The notes under the pieces were generated by a model, which ran no database searches, was not told the DNA's origin, and saw only the letters and a list, made by a program, of their open reading frames with translations. Both the position numbers and the translations under genes were made by a program. Of a stretch of DNA of 64,000 nt, positions 48,623 to 59,197 are shown in pieces (position 1 is the first letter of the stretch; each line of letters begins with the position of its first letter). Origin of the DNA: Nemophila menziesii (Eukaryota; Streptophyta; Magnoliopsida; Boraginales; Hydrophyllaceae); the NCBI GenBank assembly GCA_029959085.1, contig JARWIR010000002.1:63170154-63234153 (forward strand), in the 5' to 3' direction.

Positions 48623-49058
48623 GAGAGAGAAAGTTACGGGATTTAGGTTATAAAAGAGGTATAATGCCATTATTCCGAATTTAATAAACCTCAAGCCTCT
48701 TTCTCTTCTCCAAAACTCTCCCAACTCCATTGAAGCTCATGAAAACCTTCACCAATCATCAAAACACTACCCAACTATCAAGAAAAACACATCAAATCTT
48801 CTATCCACCTCATTACAAAGGAGATTCAAGCACCCAATTCTCACCAAACACATCTAATTGAAGAATCAAGAGCTCAAATTTTCAAAATTCATCCTACAAT
48901 TTCTTAAATCCAAGCCAATCCATCAATAATCTACCTCACCCACATAGAGATTCATCATCAATTCATCTTTCCTAAACCAAATCAAGCTTGTTCAACCAAA
49001 AATTCACAAGTTCAAATTTCAAGGGTTGCTAAAGCTTTGAGTTGGGGGTTAATTGAGG
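48623..49058 (+). other. N1 leader before the second ORF
   Basis: Conserved with 41651-42102: C/A-rich and poor in G, running to ttgagttggggg (49037-49048) ten bases before the ATG. No open frame of note. Confidence 0.5.
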
Positions 49059-50257
49059 ATGACTAATAGAACAACAATATTAGCTAACAAGAGGGAGGTG
49101 AAGAAAAGCAAGGTATTGGATCCAATCAATAAGAAATCAAATAACAAAGGTTCTAGTTCTAGATCAAAGGGTAAAGACGATGTTGAAGATGGAGGTATAA
49201 CTTTGTGTGATCGTAATGGTAAAAAGCTTTACTTTTATGCAAAGGAGAAAACACAACTTCCACAAGGTCCTACACCCAAGGAGAAAGAGGAAGCTTCAGG
49301 GGCCCTGAAAGCTTCTGCAGAGAAACAATTAAAAGAGCTACCTTTTGCTTATGATAAAGTATTCAAGGAAGAAGTTGGTGAAGGAGATTATAAGAGATTC
49401 TTAGAGCTTGGTGCGAAATTGGGTTGGTCTACGTTCATGGTAAAACGTTCTGAATTATGTCATGAGTTAGTTTTGGAATTATATTTAGGCATCTTTAGCC
49501 GAGATAGTAAAGGTTGTGTTCCGATTAGAGGAAAGCTAGTTCCCATCACAGTTGATGAGATTAGAAACCACTTCAAGTTCAAGAAATTGAAAGGTTGTTG
49601 CAAATTTGATGAAGCGGTGGCTAAACGAAAAATATTTGATGAGGAATTACTTTTGAGCATGTATTAGACAAGGAGAAAGTGCAATCACATAAGGGAGAAT
49701 TGAAGGCACCTTGGCCTTACAAATATCTTCAATCGGATGCGAGAATTTGGCACAATTTCCTTATTCCTAATGTCTTTTGAAACACACGAACTTTGGACGT
49801 GACTATGAAGAATGCTCTAATTTTGGATTGTATTTTGAGAGGAGGAGAAGTGGATGTGGCACAGTTGATCTATGAGGAGGTGATGTGATTTTCGGTCTCT
49901 CCTAAATCAGTTTATAATGTTAAATTTCCTACTATGATCACGTGTCTTGTGCGAAAAACGAATGTTACATTGGGTGAAGAAGAGAAACTCGAGTTTAAGA
50001 CGAGTTATATTGATAATGCTTGGATCAAGGATATCTTTCAAAGAGCGGGTTCTACGCAAGTCTCGAAAGAAGAAAAGGAGCAAAATTGGCAAGAGAAGAT
50101 GGAGGAGCGTTTAACCAAATTCGAAGAAGATCAAACTTCTCTAGTCAATGATGTGGCACAAATCAACGCTAATCAAGTGCACATCATGAAACTCCTTGAG
50201 CAATTAACGAAAGGTCCAGCAAATCCGACCTCGGATATCAATGATGCGAGGCAATAA
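49059..50257 (+). pseudogene. N1 second ORF (env-position protein), best-kept copy
   Basis: ATG at 49059. About 400 residues, allowing one missing base near 49655. 49059-49667 is open: basic N-terminus (KKSNNKGSSSRSKGKDD), then LPFAYDKVFKEEVGEGDYKR, LELGAKLGWSTFM, LCHELVLELYLGIFSRD and PITVDEIRNHFKFKKLKGCC. After the frame change come APWPYKYLQSDARIWHNFL and VDVAQLIYEEV. A final open block, 49934-50257, has MITCLVRKTN, YIDNAWIKDIFQRAG and a coiled-coil-like, Glu/Lys-rich tail. Stops near 49788 (GGA to TGA) and 49886 (CGA to TGA). Possible cytoplasmic or nuclear DNA- or RNA-binding role; function unknown. Resemblance to the plant transposon-protein family is by pattern only. Confidence 0.76.
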
Positions 50258-51785
50258 GCCTCGAGAGTATGTTCTCTTTCTTCCTTACCATTTCTGTAAA
50301 TGCTTTTATCTGCTAATTTTAATTTCTGTTTCGAGTTTTTTTTCGAGTCGTGGGGACACGGCTCATTTTTGAGTTGGGGGTGTGGGGATTCGTTGTCTCT
50401 CATCTCCATTTTTCTGTTTTTAGGTAGAAATTAAAATTTCTGATACATGGGAATTAGATGTAGAGTGTGTTTAATAGCTTGAAAGCATAAGCTCAGTGGA
50501 TTGATGATAGTAAGTAGTATGTTTATGAGCTATTTTATTTGTATGCTTTAAGTATTTGCAGGAAAACACATGTTGATAGTAAAGAAAAGATTAGTGAGCA
50601 ATGCGATAGAAAGTATGTTCGATCTCAGGGAACCTTGAGAAGTGTGTAGGCCGTGAGATCCAAGCTAGTTGACAAAACCATTTGATGAAAGTGCTAAAGG
50701 TAAGAAAATAACGAAATTACATAGTGTAGAAAGTGATTAAGGTGGTTCTTTCATATTGAAGCCTTTGAAGCCTTTTTATACCTTCTCACCTTGTGATTTT
50801 TTATTTTATATGTTATATCCTTCTCAGCCCCTTCTAGCCTTTCTAAAGCTTTTTATTGAAACACGTTATGAGCCTTATCCCTTTAGATTATAGGACTTTT
50901 CCATATAACCCGCACTCGAATCGCGATGCATAGACAGTTGTTTTAGAGCTTGAGTTTGGGGTGGTGGGTCCACCATTATGGGAATTGTTATTGGGATGGG
51001 ATTTTTGAGCTTATTAATTGTGCTCTGTTCTTTATATTGATGATGATTCACAGATTTTTATTGTAACCCTTTGTCGGGGTAATAGTGAATGAAAAAGAAG
51101 CTTCGAGCTAAATTTGCCAATAAGGGCATAAAAAGAAAAATATATATATGAGAAAATTAGTGTGATATCTCATCATTAAAAGAGAGTCATAGCTTAAGAA
51201 ATTGATTTGAAAAGAAAATATATATATTCGGACCGGCAAAGTGGAATTTTTATGTAAACATCTTATGCTTTAATTGGGTTATTAGGGATGCTAAATTATG
51301 CATCAAGGGATTCATTGGGTTGAGTGAGAAACGTTTTATGAGAGTAACTCAAACTCTAGGGCGATTCGTGGATGGCTAGTGAGGAGAGAGCCAAAAGCTC
51401 ACTCCAAATTATCCAAATATACTATCATACCGTCCCTAAGCCTAAATTACAACCTTAAAGACCTTGTGATTCTTTGCTATGTAATTGAGAAGTGATTGAG
51501 CCATTATAGAGTAGGTAAGTGGATCTTTGAATACTAGTGAGGTTCGGTGAACAATCTATAGCTTTCTTGGGGAACTGAGTGAAGTCATAATCCTTCTTAC
51601 ATTGCGAAACTATTCTGATCTTGAATTCAAGCCGTGTTGACTATGGATATGAGAAGTGTACAGGTATGTAGTTTATGAATATTATTGCATGAATTTTTTT
51701 GAGTTATGTGCTTTAGGATTATTCTATATATTCTGCTATGCTTTTCCCATTGTATTGAGACTTTTATAAGTGTGTATTTATAGAC
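50258..51785 (+). other. N1 3' non-coding region
   Basis: Collinear with 43289-44840 of N2. Carries the internal polypurine-like run (50369-50390) and a much shorter AT microsatellite (about 51139-51149). Split by the solo LTR at TAGAC (51781-51785) and resumes at 53541. Confidence 0.75.
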
Positions 51786-53535
51786 TGATGTCTCCCTTTT
51801 TGGTCTAAATATAAGCCCTTAGGAGACATCATTTTAGGATGAAAATGGTCTTTTTATATTGACTTTAGTGCTTCAATTGCAATATTACACTTTCTCCCCT
51901 TGGAATTAGACTATTTGCATTTATAGAGCTTTTGTGCGTTAATTTACTTATTTTTAGTGCAAAGTTAGTAGGTTTATGAATTTCATGAGAAACCAATCCA
52001 AGGAGGAGAAGTGAGAATTAAAGTCTTAGAATATTTCTAGTGTGTTTAGTCGAATTTCCTAAAGTTAAATTGCACTTTCTTATTTCTAGTCTTGATTTAA
52101 TGATTTATTATTTTTAAAGCATATGCGGTTTAATTATTTATTAATGTGAAGCTTTAGAGATAATATGGAAATAAATTAGATGCTAGATCGATTCTAAGAA
52201 GATAAGGAAAGGAGATCTTGAAGAAATCTGGAGATAGAAGGAAATAGAGTTCAACTAGGAAAAGGAAAAGCTGCCTTATGAATCTGAAATTCCAGCCACG
52301 TTTTAAAGATAATTCCATAACTAAAGATTGGCTATGAATCTGGACGAGTGGTCTGCACCAATAGAAAGCTCTTTCCAAGACAAGCAGTTTCATATATTGG
52401 AACTTCTCAAACGGATAAGTATTGAAAAAGATATGACCAAATCAAATCAGCAGCAGAATCTTACCTTTCCTAGATTTTAGGGCTACGAATTAAAGAGTCC
52501 TTGACTTGTCTTCCACTCCAAGTAATTCGACCTAGCACCTATAAATACCAGCTCTAAACCTTAGAAAATCATCCCTTGGCTGCATAAGCTTAATATACAC
52601 AAATAAATCATCATAGGAGCAATCAACAGGATCTAGAGGAGGAAGAAGCAAGAGCTAGAGCTTAACTACATCAATTCAAAACTTCTCCATCTCTATTCTT
52701 TGGGTAATTTAGTATTAGATCTATTTTGTCTATGAGGTATTTCTAAGCTATTTATTTAAGATGTTTATTTATGCATAATTTTTCTTTAGGATTGTAATTA
52801 TATGAACCTTTGATTATTGTTTTTCTGTTTTAATTTGAATCTGGGATTTTAGTATTTAATTGAATTGGTTCTTAATTTCCATTGACTATATTCTTGTGCT
52901 TGTTCACTATTTCTGACCTAGCTAATTAGAAATAGGTTTTAGTAATTAGGCTATTCCATATAGTGGCGTATGGATCATCCGACAGGGGGGTTTAATTACA
53001 GAACTAGAATATAGACGCGTGGTATCCGTTATTTGACCGACGGGCTTGACTAACCACGTAGCCAAAGAGGTAAAATAGTATTCATCCGAAGAGGCATATT
53101 CGCCCATACAGGGGTTTATAGTACTTTAGGATAGCTTTTAGGTCCACCCTGACGGGGGTTAGGGGATATTTGATTCCCGACTAGTGTGAGATTTCCCATT
53201 CACCCTTATTCTTAGTAATCATAGATTCAATAGGATAGATCCATACTTGCATATCCTTATCTTTCTTGCATAATCATTAATTGTTTATCTTATTGTCTAT
53301 TTTATTATTTAGTTAATTAGAAAACAAACATCTTTATTATTTATCTTTTTAAAGCAATCAAAACTACCTATTCTGATATTGAACGCAAATTTAGAATAAC
53401 TTCTTAAATCCCTGTGGAGACGATAATCCCGATTTTACTTATCTATTACTTGGTACGACCCGTACACTTCGATCTGTGGATCCTTTATTCCTTTGCTTTT
53501 AATTTAATTATTTTATAACACACAAGGACCCACCA
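51786..53535 (+). mobile_element. solo LTR of the G5-type gypsy subfamily, inserted in N1
   Basis: 1750 bp from TGATGTCTCC to GACCCACCA, with exact target duplication TAGAC (51781-51785 and 53536-53540). The 46-bp inverted repeat is at 51786-51831 (arms TGATGTCTCC and GGAGACATCA). TATA box at 52540-52547. The ends and the GC-rich motif caccctgacggggg (near 53143) match the LTR of G5. No internal region remains, so it formed by recombination between two LTRs after insertion. Confidence 0.93.
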
Positions 53536-53540
53536 TAGAC

Positions 53541-53597
53541 TTCCCTTTGTGTTTATCTTTATTGTATCAGGACGATACAACTTTGAGTTGGGGGTCT
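53541..53597 (+). promoter_or_regulatory. N1 end of 3' non-coding region and polypurine tract
   Basis: Continuation of N1 after the solo LTR. ttgagttggggg (53583-53594) is the plus-strand primer, three bases before the 3' LTR. The palindromic atcaggacgatac is conserved with N2 and G4. Confidence 0.85.
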
Positions 53598-55132
53598 TGG
53601 TGTCTCCTCATTTGTGATAGATTTATGTTAAGATGAGACATAATTTTTAGTGATTTAGAAGTCATAATAGTCGATTTTCTTGAGAAATAGTGCACTTTCC
53701 TATTTTGAGTCTTGATTTAGTGAATTAATATTTTTAGAGCATATTGGGTTTAATTGTTTATTTAGTGTGAAGCTTTAAAGATAATTATGGAGATTAATTA
53801 TAGTCCAAGTCAAAGACTACAAGATATGGAAAGAGATTAGCATGGTAATTGGAGATAAGGAAACAAAAGCTAAAAATATGGAAAAAGAAAAGCTGCCTAA
53901 ATCTGAATTTCTGCAGATACGCCTAAAGAAGTGGTGATAAATCCAAAATGAAGCCAATTTTGGTAAATTCCTTTCATAGGGACGTAGATAATTCGCTAAG
54001 GATTCTTTTGGTATATTGTGGAGCAAAAACCGACCAATAACGAAGAAGATATGCTCAAAACAAGTCAGCAGAATTTATCTTTATTTCCATACGAATTTGA
54101 GTTGGGCTTGGAGTCCACTACTTTGCTTCTCCCTCAAGAAAACGAATTAGGTCATCTAAACACCTATAAATACACCCTTATATCACTTGTAAAATCATCC
54201 TTGCCTCATAGTAATTAGTTCTTAAGGTTTTATTCTTCCAGTTTATTGTAGAGAGCAAGATGATGTCTTTTGTAATTTCTTTTAGTTTATTTCCATCAGG
54301 TATGAACTAAACCTCCCATACCTTGGGTTTTGCATCATGTATAAACTATGAATTTTAATTCTTCTATCTAAGTTTCTTTAGGAATTATATGTTTTAAATT
54401 GATATTAGCTGCTTACTCTTATATTTGTTTATGTGTTTTGATTAAATGATTGTTTTCCTTGCGATGCGCAACGTTTAGGATTACCTTAATAGTAGTTAGA
54501 TGATCACCTTAGCTGGGTGTCTAATTATTGAAACACCACATAACGTCTAGTATCGATATTAGTCCTGACAAAACTGATTCTAACTAGATAGTCATTAGGG
54601 TATGATTTAATCACCATATCACCAATTGAATGAATTGTTTGCTTAGGGCCTTAGTAGCGTTTGATAACCCTATTTGAAACAGCTTCTTGGTTGTGCCGTT
54701 GCCCCCTTAGTCGCTCTCAAGGTCTAAGGAATGGGAATTTAGAATCCTGACTAAGTATACAAGAGCTAATATTCTCCCTTATTAACTAGATCTAATAGAA
54801 AGAATTAGAAGGATTAGTGCATACTAGCAAAACCTAAGTTATATCTCTCATCTCATATTCTTAGTATTTAAATTTATTGTCTTTATTTTCTTAGTTTAAT
54901 CATTAATTTCGAATATCTATTGCTTTTATTTTCTGTCTTTAATTATTTACTTTTACTCGTTATTTCTACCCACGTGATTAACACACTTAAGTCCATTTGA
55001 ACGAACTCAACTTATCAACTAAAACTTGCATACGTCATGTAATACTTGCAGTACTGTGCCTGTCTAGGGTGAGAGTACGTAGTTTTCTAGACTTTATTTT
55101 ATCTTATTTTTATCACACCCTAGGAAACATCA
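53598..55132 (+). repeat. 3' LTR of N1
   Basis: 1535 bp, starts TGGTGTCTCC, ends AGGAAACATCA. The inverted repeat is at 53598-53643. It is followed by AACAC (55133-55137), the duplicated target in the LINE. Confidence 0.94.
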
Positions 55133-55137
55133 AACAC

Positions 55138-56291
55138 TATGGTCTCAATGGTTGCAACTTAACCATCTAAGAGGCAAATCTTTCTGGCAAATTGATATTC
55201 CAACTGACTGCTCTTGGGGTTGGAGGAAAATTCTAAAGGTCAGGGACATGGCTAAGAAAATTATCAGATATATAGTGGTAATGGTAAAGACATAGCACTT
55301 TGGTGGGATTATTCGTTACCTCAAGATAAGAATTTAAATGAAATGAGTTGTGGCAATGTGGCTTCGGGTTACTATATAGATAGTAAAATTTCACAATTTA
55401 TATGTAAACAGAAATGGAGATGGCCCTTAAAATTGTCCTTCATGAATGACATTACCAAGAATATGGTGATATAAGATGAGAAAGATAGAATTATTTGTAC
55501 CCGTACAAAAAAAAAAGGCAACTTTAAATTTGCAGAAATCTATGAGGAATTAGAAAAAAAGGAGTAAAGAACAAATGGTTCTTCGCTAATCTGGGATTCG
55601 AAAGTCTTACCAAAATATAAATTCATTTTCTGGCTTTGTCAATTGGATCGGCTGCCAACAGAACAACGGTTAATGAGTTGGGGGATGATCTCTAACATAA
55701 TTTTTGAGTTTTGTAAGATGTATATCGAAGATAATGATCACTTATTCTGGGGTTGCCCTAGTACAAATCGAATCTGGGCTACTTGCAAAAAAAAAATCGA
55801 ATGAAAAACTTCAATCAAATGATTGGAATACTATTATTCAAAGGTTCGAAAATAAAGAACCTAAAACTATAGACGAAGAGGTTACTAGGTTAATCATGTC
55901 GATAGCTGTTTATACGATTTGGACAGTGAAAAATAATAGAGTCTTCAATCAAATCAATACCAGCGAGGATGATTTATTGATCCAGATTACTGATAAAGTA
56001 GCGGAGAACGTGATGAAGCTAAAAAGGTTTAGCAGCGACGAGAAGGCAGATGTAATGAAGCGGTGGAGAGAGAAGTAGGGTTTATTGTATTTTAGGAGAA
56101 CACGTGAGTTTGAGAGAGTAGAAAGTGAAATGTACTTTGTGTTTTTCTTTTATTCTATGAGCTGTAATGGGGATTTGTCATTTGTCTTTTGTCTTTTGTT
56201 GACTAGTCAAGGCTATGTTGACTTAGTTTGATGCGTAACAAACATATTGGTTATTATATAAATTATTCGGGTTGGTTTAGCAAAAAAAAAA
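55138..56291 (+). pseudogene. L1-type LINE ORF2, 3' part, with 3' UTR and A-run
   Basis: Continues the LINE from 33755. It shows LNHLRGKSFWQIDIP and DCSWGWRKILKVR, then a zinc-finger-like reverse-transcriptase tail (IFWLCQLDRLPTEQRLMSWG, DNDHLFWGCP at about 55725-55760). A final open block to 56078 includes IMSIAVYTIWTVKNNRVFNQ. Frame changes near 55300, 55500 and 55790 break it. A 3' UTR of about 200 bp ends in an A-run (56281-56290), the usual LINE tail. Confidence 0.82.
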
Positions 56292-56716
56292 GTGAACGAA
56301 ACAAAAATTATTATCAGTAAACACCTTGTTTAGATACTAAAGATCAATCTTTGTTAGGTGAATAGAGAAGAAAGAGCACCTGCAAAAACTTTTAAAAAAA
56401 AATAATAAATGAAAATAGAGAGAAAGAAAAAGACAACCCTGGTTGTCTAGATATTAAATTAAATGAATAATTTGTACTTTTAATATTTGTTTTGTTTTAA
56501 TACATAAGAGAGCCACTTTGACTCGGAGTTATTTTTTACTCCACCTCGATATCAGTGGAAACCTAACCACTATGCCAACTATCAATCTTTTAATATTTGT
56601 TTTTCACTTACTACTTAAATCTCGTCCTCTATAAATAGTATCGGAAAACCCCATAAAACTAATTATTAAAAAAAAAAAATAGGAAAAGACGTTAGGTTTA
56701 GAGACCAATCATTTCC
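56292..56716. other. intergenic region upstream of the UGT gene
   Basis: AT-rich. On the minus strand tggcatagtggttagg (56562-56577) resembles the A box of a tRNA gene or tRNA-derived SINE, but no clear B box was found. Otherwise nothing recognised. Confidence 0.4.
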
Positions 56717-56725
56717 TATAAAATA
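56717..56725 (+). promoter_or_regulatory. TATA box of the UGT gene
   Basis: tataaaata about 150 bp before the coding start, with ccaatc at 56704-56709 just upstream. This predicts a transcript start near 56745-56750. The in-frame ATG at 56740 would then lie before the transcript, which supports the start at 56866. Confidence 0.6.
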
Positions 56726-56865
56726 GGACACTCAGTTACATGTGTTACATTCCATTATTTACTACATTCCCTAACGAGTTTCTCTTCTCCTCTTTCTCTT
56801 CTCTCATAATTTCAACTTCATCTTCCCATAATATTCCAACCAGAAAAGAAAAGGAAAGAAAAAGA

Positions 56866-59197
56866 ATGGTTAAATCTGATTCAAATAAGCCTCATGCAGT
56901 GATAGTAAGCTATCCATTACAAGGTCATGTTATCCCATCGGTAGAATTAGCTATCAAGCTAGCATCAAGAGGCTTTACAATCACATTTATTAATACTCAA
57001 TTTATACATCACCAAATCACATCTGGTTATGGGGATAAAAAGAGCAAAGATAACACTGCAAACATCTTTGCTGATGTCCGGAAATCATTGGGGTTGGATA
57101 TCCGGTACACCACCGTCTCAGATGGGCTACCTCTGGGGTTTGATAGGTCGTTGAATCATGATCAATTTATGGAATCGGTTTTGCATATATTCTCAGCTCA
57201 TGTTGAGGAAGCTTTGGTGGAAATCATGAAGGGTGACCCTACGGTTAATTGTTTGATTGCGGATACTTTTTTTGTGTGGCCTGGAAAGATGGCTAAGAAA
57301 TATGGGCTTGTGTATATCTCTTTTTGGACTGAGCCTGCTTTGGTTTTTACACTTTATTATCATCTTGATCTTTTGAGATTCAATGGTCACTTTGGTTGTA
57401 TAGGTATGTGTATCTATCTCTCTTTCGTTATTTCATTTTTCATCATCCATACATCTTGGGCCTTCTATATGCCGGGCCGGATTTTTGGATATGTTTAGAA
57501 TATAAATAACCCCATCACAATATATTATCATTAGAGCCTATCATATTATTTGTTTCTTTTCTATTTTATTTTATGATTTAAACATTTAAAATTTGACTAA
57601 ATATGATATTTAACCAATTATAGAGTCAATCCTAAAAAATCGTCTGCTTTATGTTCTTGTCATGTTTTTTATATATTGAGAATTAAGCTATGGCTAAGGA
57701 GGTTAACGGGAAAAGTTTGGGATAGGCTTATTTATCTTGCATCCCTCAAGACCAAGATTATACTAAAAAAAAAAAAAAATACAAATCAAACATAATACCA
57801 CTATTGAGGACAAACGAGTACTAATATTAAAGATTCTCATCAATATATGGGTTTAGATTATCTTAATGTTATTTAATTATTTAGAAATTTTATTTATATA
57901 GGAATAATCGTGATAATAAAACACATGATGCTTTGGTTAAAATTGGTTTAAGTGTTTTCTTTATTGATACAAATTATACAAATTGCTAAAACAAATTGTA
58001 ACACCATTTATAGTATAAATCCAAACTTTATGTCATCATCGCCAATTGAGAAAATATTGAATAACGGCACACCCGCCTACCAATAATGTCATACTTGCGA
58101 AAATCTAATTCATTATGTACCAAAATTGTATGGCTGATAATGAAAAATAACAGGGTTGCTAATGGAACATAAACCTACCCTGTCAAGATAATTATTCATT
58201 CAAAATTTTATATCTTAATTGTTGATGAAAAAATATATATCTTTTGACAGATACGCGCGAGGATGCGATCGATTACATACCAGGAGTTCCATCAATAGAT
58301 CCAAAAGACATGATGTCATATCTCCAAGAGATAGACACAACATCAGTGGTTCACCAAATAATATTCAGAGCATTCACAGATGTTAAAGCTGCAGATATAG
58401 TTATATGCAACACTGTTTATGAACTTGAACCTGATATTATATCCGCTCTCCAAAAGAAAGTCCCGTTTTTAGCCTTAGGACCTCTTTTCCCATCAAATTT
58501 CACCAACAGTAACGTGGAAACAAGCCTATGGTCTGAATCAGATGTCTCACACTGGATCAATTCCAAGCCTCACGGGTCTGTTTTGTACGTATCATTTGGT
58601 AGCTATGCTCATGTCACTAAACGCGATCTCATAGAGATAGCTAATGGTGTTGCGTTAAGTAAAGTTAACTTTGTTTGGGTTCTTAGACCTGATATCGTAA
58701 GCTCTGACGATTCTGATCCGTTACCTGATCAGTTTAAAAAGGAAACGGCAGATCGTGGGATTATTATACCATGGTGTAATCAAAAACAGGTGTTATCTAA
58801 CCCTGGAATTGGTGGGTTTTTAACACATTGTGGATGGAATTCAATACTCGAAAGTATATGGTGTGAAGTTCCAATGTTGTGTTTTCCGTTACTTACTGAT
58901 CAATTCACTAATAGGAAATTAGTTGTTAATGATTGGAAGATCGGGTTAAATCTATGTGATAAGAAACCCATCACAAAAACATTAGTTTCCAACAAGATTA
59001 ACGAGGTTATGAATATGAAAAGTGATGATGGGATTAGAAAAGCAGTCAAGGAGGTGAAAAAAACAATGGATAAAGCAATGACTAAATTCGGATCATCTGA
59101 GAAGAATATAGATCAAATCATCCCCGAATTGGAAATCGCTCTTGACAAGAAACTAGCAGCAAAAAACAAGAATTCTAAAAGTAGTAGCAATAATTAA
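56866..59197 (+). CDS. UGT86A: UDP-glycosyltransferase, UGT86A-like (two exons: 56866-57403, 58251-59197)
   Basis: Family-1 glycosyltransferase that moves a sugar from a UDP-sugar to a small lipophilic acceptor in the cytosol; the acceptor cannot be read from sequence. The joined product is 494 residues, normal for the family. The N-terminal YPLQGHVIPS carries the catalytic His (residue 21), and CLIADTFFVW its partner Asp (residue 133). The C-terminal half holds a complete 44-residue PSPG sugar-donor box (residues 354-397, from WCNQ, through THCGWNS, to FPLLTDQ), ending in Gln. IRYTTVSDG, FWTEPALV and ESIWCEVP match the UGT86A group as I know it. Intron 57404-58250 is phase 1 with gtatgt and gacag ends; the join restores the frame. 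No defects seen, so probably functional. It converges with the ABCG gene. Confidence 0.93.
57404..58250 (+). other. single intron of the UGT gene
   Basis: 847 bp, GT-AG, phase 1, AT-rich with a poly-A run near 57765-57779. No element ends or gene recognised inside. Confidence 0.88.

Larger units (their letters stand above)
33756..55132 (+). mobile_element. Athila-like non-autonomous gypsy element N1 (nested host)
   Basis: LTRs at 33756-35298 and 53598-55132 are flanked by the exact 5-bp target duplication AACAC (33751-33755 and 55133-55137), and the LINE continues across. N1 is interrupted by N2 (36576-46414) and a solo LTR (51786-53535), each with its own duplication. Without them it is about 9.78 kb. 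Coding content: Gag, protease, an integrase C-terminal-like module and a second ORF. There is no reverse transcriptase, RNase H or integrase core. All parts are plus strand. Its frames carry stops and small indels, so it is dead, but LTR similarity suggests recent arrival. Confidence 0.95.

Noticed and set aside
48316..48730. Overlapping open frames on both strands in the GC-rich repeat of N1
   Set aside because: Same reason: repeat-driven, not conserved as protein with N2.
56740..56865. Upstream in-frame ATG giving the UGT a 42-residue extension
   Set aside because: It lies about 23 bp from the TATA box, probably before the transcript start. The extension has no family counterpart, and the family N-terminus fits the ATG at 56866.
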